8,245 nucleotides of DNA from Chloroflexota bacterium (GTDB lineage Bacteria > Chloroflexota > Anaerolineae > Aggregatilineales > UBA3940), in the NCBI GenBank assembly GCA_024643825.1, contig JAHEME010000102.1:1-8245 (forward strand), in the 5' to 3' direction. Within the stretch, counting starts at the first letter, position 1, and each line of letters begins with the position of its first letter. Positions 1 through 5,511 of this stretch are shown one piece after another. The notes under the pieces were generated by a model. That model did no database searches. It saw only the letters and a program-made list of their open reading frames with translations, and was not told the DNA's origin. The position numbers were made by a program, and so were the translations under genes.

Positions 1-318
1 GGCAGGTTCTAATTCAGGATATTTGCTGGCTGCCTCGCGGCACACAATGAGGGCCTCGACCTGTTTTGCCTCCCAGAGCTTGTGCATCATGAGGTCACGA
101 GCAGAAGCAGATGCTTTGATCGTCTTCAGAGTACTCTGATCAACTTTGTCTTCGCTGACGAATGCAGCAATCTTTCCAAGCTGGCGGCCCCGGCTGGTCT
201 CTACAATCACATAGTCGCCTGCCTTTAGCTCCGGGTAGGAAGACGAGTCAAAGTGATACAACTTCCCAACTGGATTAAAGCGGATTGCCGCCACCCGCTG
301 TGCAATCTGAACAACCAT
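1..318 (-). CDS. PSP1-domain protein (RicT/YaaT-like), N-terminal 106 residues, cut by window edge
   Basis: The visible part begins MVVQIAQRVAAIRFNPVGK and continues with an YHFD segment and the block GDYVIVETSRGRQLGKI. This pattern (an 'RF.PVGK.Y.F' strand, then 'GD.VIVET.RG...G') is typical of the start of PSP1-domain proteins such as Bacillus RicT (YaaT), which in that genus works with RicA and RicF in mRNA maturation and developmental control. The later stretch ALIVCREAASKYPEL fits the helix before the second half of the domain. The ATG at 318-316 is preceded by AGAGAGG at a normal distance, so the start is firm. The reading frame is still open at base 1, so the C-terminal part lies outside. 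It follows mrp on the same strand, but a terminator and its own putative promoter separate them. The family call is confident; the exact cellular role in this organism is unknown. Confidence 0.8.
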   Translation of the reverse strand, partial: MVVQIAQRVAAIRFNPVGKLYHFDSSSYPELKAGDYVIVETSRGRQLGKIAAFVSEDKVDQSTLKTIKASASARDLMMHKLWEAKQVEALIVCREAASKYPELEPA

Positions 319-371
319 AGAACCTCTCTTAGCAGCACCTTTCGGCACTGAACATTGCTGACAATGCGAAT

Positions 372-400
372 AGTGTAGACAAGCATCTGACAAACTGCAA
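372..400 (-). promoter_or_regulatory. Putative promoter of the PSP1/RicT-like gene
   Basis: Reading the minus strand, TTGCAG (400-395) and TACACT (377-372) are separated by 17 bp. They lie between the mrp terminator and the PSP1 start codon, giving a leader of about 45-50 nt. The -35 box matches the sigma-70 consensus at only 3 of 6 positions and the -10 box at 4 of 6. The main support is position: the gene needs its own promoter if the upstream terminator works. Confidence 0.3.
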
Positions 401-413
401 CCGTAAAACACAA

Positions 414-436
414 AGGCGATCTTTCAAAGATCGCCT
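414..436 (-). terminator. Rho-independent terminator after mrp
   Basis: This is a perfect 11-bp inverted repeat around one central base; in RNA it would fold as a GGCGATC/GATCGCC stem with an A/U-rich top. On the minus strand the stem is followed by TTTGTGTTTT, a reasonable U-tract. The plus strand shows no U-tract on its downstream side. It lies about 20 bp after the mrp stop codon, so it most likely ends the nuoB-to-mrp transcript. Confidence 0.8.
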
Positions 437-456
437 CAAAATGACAAAGAGCCGAT

Positions 457-1515
457 TTAATTAATGGTTGTCAGCGGAATCACCTGATCCGTTTGATGGA
501 AGGCTAGCACACTGATGCGGGCTGCCACTTCACTGGCAATATGGGTGAGGGCAACCGCCGCAGGCGAGTCAGGATGCGCTGCTACAATCGGCTCGCCTGA
601 GTCTCCGCCAATGCGCACATCCGGGTCTAACGGCACTGTACCTAAGAAGGGTACACCCCGCGCTTCTGCCAGGGCTTCCCCGCCGCCAGAGCCGAAGAAG
701 TCCCCACTCATATTTTCCACCACGCCGAGGATCGGCACGCTCACCTGCTCAAACATCAGGAGACCTCGCTGCGCATCTCCTACCGCGACATCCTGTGGCT
801 GTGTGACGATGATCGCCCCTGTGAGGGGGACGCTCTGCGCCAGGGTAAGCTGGGCATCGCCCGTGCCGGGGGGCAGGTCAATGATCATATAGTCGAGCGC
901 ACCCCAGTTGACGTCCGAAAAAAACTGTCGAATGGCGGCATGGATCATAGGCCCACGCCAGATCATCGGTTTGCTGGGGTCAATCAGAAACCCCATGCTC
1001 ATCACCTTGACTCCGTAGGCCTCGGCAGGGTTCAGCCGCTGATCATCCGGTGGTGGCATGGAATCGATCCCCAGCATCATGGGCAAGTTAGGGCCGAGAA
1101 TATCCGCATCCATCAACCCGACTGTCGCCCCACGACGCGCTAAAGATACCGCCAGATTGACGGCTACCGTGCTTTTGCCGACGCCGCCCTTGCCACTGCT
1201 CACGGCGATCAAGTTACGAACGTCAAGGTTCAGTTGCCCTTGAATCCGGCGATCCACCGGAACACTGGAGTCGAGCGAGATATTCACGGTATCGATACCC
1301 GGTACACGCAACGCCGCCTCGCGTGACTCACGCTCAATCTGATCCTTGAGTGGGCAGGCGGGCGTCGTCAACATCACGGTAAAGGTAGCCGTGCTGCCAT
1401 CGATGCTCAGGTCACGAATCATGTTCAGGGTAACGAGGTCTTTGTGGAGTTCGGGTTCGTTCACGGTAGCAAGCTGAGCCATGATCTGCTGTTCCAGCGT
1501 GTGATGATCCGTCAT
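457..1515 (-). CDS. mrp: Mrp/NBP35-family Fe-S carrier ATPase with N-terminal DUF59 (MIP18-like) domain
   Basis: This 352-residue protein has the usual two-part Mrp layout. The N-terminal MIP18/DUF59 domain (about residues 8-80) contains the conserved TTPACP motif with Cys54. The P-loop domain has the deviant Walker A SSGKGGVGKST (106-116), DADILGPNLP in the A' region (136-145), the family-typical WRGPM (186-190), Walker B YMIIDLPPGTGD (209-220) and ENMS (267-270). Family members bind and transfer Fe-S clusters in the cytosol (ApbC, Nbp35; Ind1/NUBPL for complex I). Here the CXXC that normally follows ENMS is missing: the text runs ENMSGDFFGSGGG, and Cys54 is the only cysteine in the protein. 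Cluster carriage through that CXXC is therefore not possible. The ATG at 1515 has AGAGGA just upstream. It is the last gene of the nuoB-nuoCD-nuoI cluster and is followed by a terminator, which suggests a link to complex I assembly. That link is inference from position. Confidence 0.93.
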   Translation of the reverse strand: MTDHHTLEQQIMAQLATVNEPELHKDLVTLNMIRDLSIDGSTATFTVMLTTPACPLKDQIERESREAALRVPGIDTVNISLDSSVPVDRRIQGQLNLDVRNLIAVSSGKGGVGKSTVAVNLAVSLARRGATVGLMDADILGPNLPMMLGIDSMPPPDDQRLNPAEAYGVKVMSMGFLIDPSKPMIWRGPMIHAAIRQFFSDVNWGALDYMIIDLPPGTGDAQLTLAQSVPLTGAIIVTQPQDVAVGDAQRGLLMFEQVSVPILGVVENMSGDFFGSGGGEALAEARGVPFLGTVPLDPDVRIGGDSGEPIVAAHPDSPAAVALTHIASEVAARISVLAFHQTDQVIPLTTIN

Positions 1516-1550
1516 GGTACGTCCTCTAGTGATTACGGAGAAGAGTTTTT

Positions 1551-1573
1551 AATAAACAGATATCTTGTTTATT
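1551..1573 (-). repeat. AT-rich 8-bp inverted repeat in the gap before mrp
   Basis: AATAAACA (1551-1558) is the exact reverse complement of TGTTTATT (1566-1573), with a 7-nt centre. It fills much of the 62-bp gap between the small CXXC gene and mrp, in DNA clearly more A+T-rich than its surroundings. No U-tract follows on the minus strand, so a terminator is unlikely. An operator or an mRNA hairpin is possible. With seven A-T pairs and one G-C pair, the RNA stem would be weak. Confidence 0.4.
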
Positions 1574-1577
1574 GGAT

Positions 1578-1937
1578 TTATTGTACCTCAGAGGAAATCT
1601 GCTCGCTAAAAGGAACCTCACCTGTCTCATGCCAGCGGAGAATATCCTGATGCGCTAACTCATAAGCCTGGATCAGATCATGGTCAGTCCCTTTGAAGCG
1701 CGTGATCGTTTGCTGGGCACACAGGCTGCAACCACGCATAGCCCGGTAGCTATCCGCATGGCACGTCAGGCATCCGTCCAGACGGATCATCATGAGGCCA
1801 AAAGCCTGCTCCTTGACACTCCCTTCCCCCTCGCATAAAACTTGATCCACAAGCTGCTGCCATTCCACACTTCGCAGGTTGCGAAGCAGCGAGATTGCAC
1901 GGGAGGGAAAGAGCATTTCAGCATCATTCTGATACAT
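1578..1937 (-). CDS. Unrecognised small protein with CXXC-x10-CXXC motif, within the nuo cluster
   Basis: I do not recognise this 119-residue protein. It has a cysteine cluster reading CLTC, then ten residues, then CSLC (Cys56, 59, 70 and 73), which suits a bound zinc ion or Fe-S cluster. The conserved-looking core between and after the pairs is HADSYRAMRG and AQQTITRFKG; the flanks are helical and charged. There is no signal peptide or membrane segment, so it should be cytoplasmic. The first pair reads CLTCH and resembles a haem-c site, but without export that reading is unlikely. I chose ATG 1937 because GAGG lies 8 nt upstream. An in-frame TTG at 1958 would add seven residues but has a poorer ribosome binding site and sits against a hairpin. 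It lies between nuoI and mrp on the same strand, so a role in Fe-S handling or complex I assembly is a reasonable guess only. Confidence 0.8.
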   Translation of the reverse strand: MYQNDAEMLFPSRAISLLRNLRSVEWQQLVDQVLCEGEGSVKEQAFGLMMIRLDGCLTCHADSYRAMRGCSLCAQQTITRFKGTDHDLIQAYELAHQDILRWHETGEVPFSEQISSEVQ

Positions 1938-1960
1938 AGCATCCGCCTCATGGTTCAAAG

Positions 1961-1994
1961 AGAGGCCGCTCCCCTCTTGCGACGAGCGACCTCT
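1961..1994 (-). repeat. 11-bp intergenic hairpin between nuoI and the small CXXC gene
   Basis: In the minus-strand RNA the arm 1994-1984 (AGAGGUCGCUC) pairs along its whole length with 1971-1961 (GAGCGGCCUCU), using one U-G wobble, around a 12-nt loop. In plus-strand RNA the same position would be an A-C mismatch, so the structure favours the operon strand. The bases after the stem (CUUUGAACC) are only a weak U-tract. It may be a leaky terminator, an mRNA processing site or a 3'-end stabiliser for the upstream nuo message. Confidence 0.6.
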
Positions 1995-2031
1995 GCTTCA
2001 ACACAGTACGAAAATTCAACCAGCCCGCCGA

Positions 2032-2643
2032 TTATTTACGCTTGCGAGCAGCCTTGGCAGCTTCATCAGCTTCTCGCGATAGGCGTTCCTGTTCCGCCCG
2101 TGAGGGCGCAATCATCTGCCAATAGCTCAACGGCTTCGCGAGCTTGGCGTGATTGTAGATATGCGTTGAGGTTCGGTCGTAATCAGAAAGCTCGTAGTCA
2201 TGATCCATCTTGATCGCATCAAAGGGGCAGAATTCCGCGCAGAACCCACAGTTCATGCAGATGTCAATGTCGATAAAGAAATCTTTGGGTTGAGGCACGG
2301 GACGGCCCGTATCTGGATCCGTACTGCGGATGATCCAGATGCACTGCGGGGGGCACACTTTCGCACAGATGCCGCAGCTTGTACACCAGTCAGCATCTGG
2401 CTCGGTTGCATGATCCTGATCATTTACCACGAGGAAGGGTACAAAACGGAATCGTTCCGGAACCGCGATCTTTTCTTCGGGGTATTGGACGGTAAACAAC
2501 CCCTCGGTTTCGAGGCCTTGTCGAGCCGTGAATCCCTCATCAGAGGTATAGCGCCGAATCCCCCACTTGAAGTCGTCCACGTAGGTATCGACAAAGTGCT
2601 TTAGTGTGATTCCCAGTCCCTTCAGAATACCTACTCCGTACAT
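2032..2643 (-). CDS. nuoI: NADH-quinone oxidoreductase subunit I (NuoI), 2x[4Fe-4S] ferredoxin-like
   Basis: NuoI carries clusters N6a and N6b, which pass electrons from the NADH arm toward N2 in NuoB at the membrane surface. The protein (203 residues) shows both motifs: CTSCGICAKVCP (Cys87, 90, 93, 97) and CMNCGFCAEFCP (Cys129, 132, 135, 139). The N-terminal helix region (YGVGILKGLGITLKHF) is the usual membrane-contacting segment. An extra cysteine, Cys101, follows the first motif as CPPQC. The C-terminus is charged and ends KRK. I place the start at ATG 2643 because a strong AAGGAG lies 5 nt upstream at 2649-2654. The frame is also open upstream to a GTG at 2664, but that start would put the ribosome binding site inside the gene. 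It follows nuoCD after a 60-bp gap that contains a hairpin. Confidence 0.95.
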   Translation of the reverse strand: MYGVGILKGLGITLKHFVDTYVDDFKWGIRRYTSDEGFTARQGLETEGLFTVQYPEEKIAVPERFRFVPFLVVNDQDHATEPDADWCTSCGICAKVCPPQCIWIIRSTDPDTGRPVPQPKDFFIDIDICMNCGFCAEFCPFDAIKMDHDYELSDYDRTSTHIYNHAKLAKPLSYWQMIAPSRAEQERLSREADEAAKAARKRK

Positions 2644-2664
2644 ACCTGCTCCTTCTTGGAACAC

Positions 2665-2690
2665 AGTAACGGAGCAAAAACTCCGCTACT
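2665..2690 (-). repeat. 10-bp hairpin in the nuoCD-nuoI gap, close to the nuoI ribosome binding site
   Basis: In minus-strand RNA, AGUAGCGGAG (2690-2681) pairs with CUCCGUUACU (2674-2665), including one G-U wobble, around the loop UUUUUG. On the plus strand the wobble would be an A-C mismatch. No U-tract follows the stem, so it is not a simple terminator. The segment UGCUCC (2676-2671) could instead pair with GGAGCA (2652-2647), which overlaps the nuoI Shine-Dalgarno. The hairpin could therefore influence nuoI translation as well as message stability. Confidence 0.6.
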
Positions 2691-2703
2691 GGCAGATTTC
2701 TGT

Positions 2704-4524
2704 TTAGCGGTCTAATTCACCCAGTACGATATCGATGCTGCCCAGGATGATGATCGCATCGGCGATCTTGCTGCCTCGGCACATCTCTTCGAGTGGGGTG
2801 ATGTTGATGAAACTTGGTGCCCGGATGTGATACCGATAGGGGTTCGCTGTCCCATCGGAGACGATATGGAAGCCAAGTTCGCCCTTGGGGTTCTCATGAT
2901 GTCCATAATGCTCGCCAACCGGGACTCGGACGTTGTAAGGTCGTTTCCCCGCCCAGTAGTCCTCGCCTGCGGTTTCTTTCAGCATGGGAACTACCTGCTG
3001 CAAGATTCGCAGACTCTGGCGTACCTCATCCATACGGATGAGATAGCGATCATAGGTATCCCCGTTGTAGCGCACAGCCACATCGAAGTCGAGGTCATTG
3101 TAGATGCTGTAGGGGTCAGCACGCCGCAGGTCATAGGGAACACCGCTGGCACGCAGCACTGGCCCGGTCGCGCCGTACGCGATGGCGACATCAGCCGGGA
3201 GTACCCCCACACCTTTGCAGCGTGTAATGATCACTTCATTCGTGGTAAGCAGGCGATCCAGTTCATCTAAAGATCGCGGCAGCCGTTCAAATACGAGATC
3301 GTTCAGGAATTGAAGCGTATCCAGTTCCCGTGCCCGATCACCTGGCTTAACCGCTGGCCCGCCAATATAGGGAGGCAAATCGTAGGCCACCCCGCCAAAG
3401 CGCATGTAGTTGCACATCATGCGCGATCCGGTAGTCGCCTCGAACAGGTCAAGCACCAGTTCACGTTCAAGGATGGCATACAAAGACGGCGTGAAAAACG
3501 CGCCGAGGTCATTCAGAAGAAAGCCGATAGCCCAGTAGTGATTGACGATACGAGTGAGTTCCACCATGAGCACGCGCAGAAGCTCGGCGCGATACGGAAC
3601 TTCCTGCCCCAGCATCTTTTCGACAGTGATGGCATAGGCCATATTGTTCGCCATGCTGGAGATGTAATCCAACCGATCGGTGTACGGCATGTTCATGAGA
3701 TAGGTGTTGCGCTCACCGATTTGCTCGTGATTACGATGCAGGTAGCCCATTACAGGCTCCAACCGAGTGATCGTTTCCCCATCGAGTGTAACCGTCATAC
3801 GGAACACACCATGCGTACTGGGGTGCTGTGGCCCCAGATTCACCACCAGTTGATCTGTCTTGATCTGCTGGACGCCAATCCCACTCGCCGATTCCGGTAC
3901 AGCAAGCCCGGCATACAACGCTGCATCCCCTTCCGGGGAGTAGCCATCGACAGTAAATCCTGCTGGATACTGCACGTTCATTCCATACGGAACACGCATC
4001 TCAGCGCGGTCTACTTCGCCGCCCGGCCAGCGAGTCTTAAACGGCTTGTTGTCCTCTTCATAGAAGGGTTCGCGCCAGTCTTTGCGCATGGGATGGCCTT
4101 CAAAGCCTTCCCACGTCAGAATGCGCTTCAGGTTGGGGTGTCCCGCAAAGCGAATGCCCATCAGATCCCACGCTTCGCGCTCTTGAAAATCCGCGCTGGG
4201 CCAGACCCCTGTCAGCGAAGGCAGGATGGCCTCATTACGTGGCGTGCGCGCGCGGAAGGTCAGCGGCGGGCCGCCTGCAGGGACTCGATAAGCATGGTAG
4301 ACGACTTCAAAGAAGTCATCGGCCAGATAATCAACATAGCTCAGGTTGGTGAGCAGGTTATAGCCAAGATCGTCACGGATCGATTGCGCCACGTCAACAA
4401 GCTGGTCGCTGCTGACGATCACGCCTTCATAGCCTTCTCGATCATCGGCCTGAATCGCGTCGCCGAACTTCTCGAATAGAAGGTCAGTGGCGCTGTGAAC
4501 GGTTTCGGAAGTTGTGTCGGTCAT
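2704..4524 (-). CDS. nuoCD: NADH-quinone oxidoreductase fused subunits C and D (NuoCD)
   Basis: This 606-residue protein joins NuoC (30 kDa homologue, about residues 10-195) to NuoD (49 kDa homologue, about 222-606) through a short linker containing YSPEGDAALYAG. The NuoC part has the family signature EREAWDLMGIRFAGHPNL (115-132) followed by RKDWREPF. The NuoD part begins NLGPQHPSTHGVFR (229-242) and contains TDRLDYIS; by alignment with the bovine 49 kDa subunit, His238 and Tyr287 match the quinone-headgroup His59 and Tyr108. It ends with the canonical SIDIVLGELDR. NuoCD forms much of the quinone-reduction cavity in the peripheral arm. Fusion of C and D is known from E. coli; many other lineages keep them separate. 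The ATG at 4524 lies 18 nt after the nuoB stop and has only a weak ribosome binding site, so translational coupling to nuoB is likely. All key quinone-site residues I can identify are intact. Confidence 0.96.
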   Translation of the reverse strand: MTDTTSETVHSATDLLFEKFGDAIQADDREGYEGVIVSSDQLVDVAQSIRDDLGYNLLTNLSYVDYLADDFFEVVYHAYRVPAGGPPLTFRARTPRNEAILPSLTGVWPSADFQEREAWDLMGIRFAGHPNLKRILTWEGFEGHPMRKDWREPFYEEDNKPFKTRWPGGEVDRAEMRVPYGMNVQYPAGFTVDGYSPEGDAALYAGLAVPESASGIGVQQIKTDQLVVNLGPQHPSTHGVFRMTVTLDGETITRLEPVMGYLHRNHEQIGERNTYLMNMPYTDRLDYISSMANNMAYAITVEKMLGQEVPYRAELLRVLMVELTRIVNHYWAIGFLLNDLGAFFTPSLYAILERELVLDLFEATTGSRMMCNYMRFGGVAYDLPPYIGGPAVKPGDRARELDTLQFLNDLVFERLPRSLDELDRLLTTNEVIITRCKGVGVLPADVAIAYGATGPVLRASGVPYDLRRADPYSIYNDLDFDVAVRYNGDTYDRYLIRMDEVRQSLRILQQVVPMLKETAGEDYWAGKRPYNVRVPVGEHYGHHENPKGELGFHIVSDGTANPYRYHIRAPSFINITPLEEMCRGSKIADAIIILGSIDIVLGELDR

Positions 4525-4542
4525 AAGAATTATTTTGCCTGG

Positions 4543-5214
4543 TTAGCCTGCGACAGGTTCTTCAGCAGCCGCAGCTGGTTGCGGAGGTTCAGGTGTTTGA
4601 GTGGACATATAGTTGATCAGGGAGGCCTGACGGAGGTCAATCAGGTCAGGACCAAGAATGGGCACAGGGATCGCTTCACTCTCACCCTTCCGATACCACG
4701 GAACGGTGGTAATGCTCTGACTCTCGATCTTCTCATGCAGAGTGATGAACCCGTGCAGGAGGGCCTGGGGAGTAGGTGGGCAGCCTGGCACATAAACATC
4801 CACCGGGAGGAACTTATCAATCCCATCAACTACGTTATATCCCTCTTTGAATGGCCCGCCGCCAGAGGCGCAGGCTCCCATCGCCAGCACGTAACGGGGT
4901 TCCGCCATCTGGTTGTACAGACGAACAATCTGGGGAACCATTTTCTTGGTTACTGTGCCGGAAACAATCATGAGGTCACACTGGCGGGGACTGGGCCGCA
5001 TGACTTCCATCCCAAAGCGGGAGGGATCATAGCGGGCGGCGGCGGTTGCGATCATCTCAATAGCGCAGCACGCCAACCCAAAGAGCATGGGCCATACAGA
5101 TTTTGCCCGACTCCAATTGTAAATCCGATCCAGAGTCGTAATGGCGATATTGTTCCGGAGTTCTTCCGGAATCGGGTAGTCAGGGTTATGGATGGCCGGA
5201 GTGGGATCTGCCAT
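4543..5214 (-). CDS. nuoB: NADH-quinone oxidoreductase subunit B (NuoB), N2 cluster subunit
   Basis: NuoB (20 kDa/PSST homologue, 223 residues) binds the terminal [4Fe-4S] cluster N2, which reduces quinone. All four ligands are present: the tandem pair Cys49-Cys50 in FGLACCAIEM, Cys115 in MGACASGGG and Cys145 in VPGCPPTPQ. Other family hallmarks are RYDPSRFGMEVMRPSPRQ and VSGTVTKKMVP. The C-terminus (about 204-223) is a Pro/Ala/Glu-rich tail longer than the core needs and probably disordered. The ATG at 5214 is the first gene position after a divergent promoter region; nuoA, which often precedes nuoB, is absent. The ribosome binding site AGGAGG (5234-5229) is a full match but lies 14 nt from the ATG, which is unusually far. 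An in-frame TAA 9 nt upstream of the ATG excludes a longer protein. Confidence 0.97.
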   Translation of the reverse strand: MADPTPAIHNPDYPIPEELRNNIAITTLDRIYNWSRAKSVWPMLFGLACCAIEMIATAAARYDPSRFGMEVMRPSPRQCDLMIVSGTVTKKMVPQIVRLYNQMAEPRYVLAMGACASGGGPFKEGYNVVDGIDKFLPVDVYVPGCPPTPQALLHGFITLHEKIESQSITTVPWYRKGESEAIPVPILGPDLIDLRQASLINYMSTQTPEPPQPAAAAEEPVAG

Positions 5215-5220
5215 AATGCG

Positions 5221-5275
5221 TTAACTGACCTCCTAACAGGGGCTCACAGCGGCAGGAATTCAGGCTCAACTGACC
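5221..5275. repeat. 10-bp direct repeat pair in the nuoB leader
   Basis: TTAACTGACC (5221-5230) and TCAACTGACC (5266-5275) match at 9 of 10 bases, with starts 45 bp apart. The first copy overlaps the end of the nuoB Shine-Dalgarno. This may be a binding site pair for a regulator, or chance: a 9-of-10 match in a short region is only mildly notable. Confidence 0.3.
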
Positions 5276-5360
5276 GGGATTTGGCTCCATTGGCGAAGCC
5301 CGTCAGCAGCGGGTTGTGGCCCTGGCTGATGGCAAATGACGAGTTTCACAAGCTGGGGGA

Positions 5361-5390
5361 AGTATACCAGTATTCACCGGATGGCGTCAA
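5361..5390 (-). promoter_or_regulatory. Sigma-70-type extended -10 promoter driving nuoB
   Basis: On the minus strand TTGACG (5390-5385) and TATACT (5366-5361) are separated by 18 bp, and TGG directly before the -10 gives an extended -10 motif. Each hexamer matches consensus at 5 of 6 positions. Transcription would begin near 5354, leaving an untranslated leader of about 140 nt ahead of nuoB. It is the best promoter I can see in the window. Confidence 0.65.
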
Positions 5391-5414
5391 TACAGTGCGT
5401 GGTGCGAATTGAGC

Positions 5415-5442
5415 TTGGCCTATGGTAGAATCCGCGTACAAT
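5415..5442 (+). promoter_or_regulatory. Putative promoter of the REC-MinD-like gene
   Basis: TTGGCC (5415-5420) and TACAAT (5437-5442) are spaced by 16 bp, matching consensus at 4 and 5 of 6 positions. A transcript starting near 5449 would exclude the upstream in-frame ATG at 5422 and agrees with translation from 5512. Confidence 0.45.
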
Positions 5443-5511
5443 AGAGACAATCATTTAGCAGTTTCTCCATTTATGCGAGCCGCCCCTCTGGGCACACGAA
5501 GGAAGTTTGTC

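Larger units (their letters stand above)
5215..5511. promoter_or_regulatory. Divergent control region between the complex I cluster and the signalling genes
   Basis: This 297-bp gap separates nuoB (leftward) from the first receiver gene (rightward). It holds one promoter for each direction, a roughly 140-nt nuoB leader with a small direct repeat, a weak short hairpin (AAGCCCG...CGGGTT, 5297-5314 area), and a leader of about 60 nt for the rightward gene. I see no coding signal: open frames here lack ribosome binding sites and run antisense to nuoB. Confidence 0.7.

Noticed and set aside
225..413. 62-codon open frame on the minus strand overlapping the PSP1 gene start
   Set aside because: It overlaps the well-supported PSP1 start in another frame and contains that gene's promoter and ribosome binding site region.
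1728..1782. CLTCH read as a c-type haem attachment site
   Set aside because: The protein has no signal peptide or membrane anchor, and the paired CXXC layout fits a metal site better.
1938..1958. TTG start adding seven residues to the small CXXC protein
   Set aside because: The ATG at 1937 has GAGG at 8 nt; the TTG start directly abuts a hairpin and has a poorly placed purine stretch.
3310..4479. 389-codon open frame on the plus strand
   Set aside because: It is fully antisense to nuoCD, the protein has no recognisable family, and nuoCD carries clear conserved motifs. It is a by-product of codon usage on the other strand.
5190..5290. Short upstream reading frame (MEPNPGQLS...) in the nuoB leader overlapping the nuoB start
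   Set aside because: There is no ribosome binding site ahead of its ATG and no sign of a known leader peptide; it ends out of frame inside nuoB.
4495..5412. 305-codon open frame on the plus strand
   Set aside because: It lies mostly antisense to nuoB and runs through the nuoB leader; there is no family resemblance or convincing ribosome binding site.
5422..5511. N-terminal extension of the REC-MinD-like protein by 30 residues
   Set aside because: The ATG at 5422 lies upstream of the expected transcript start, the residues do not fit a receiver domain, and the ATG at 5512 has a good ribosome binding site.
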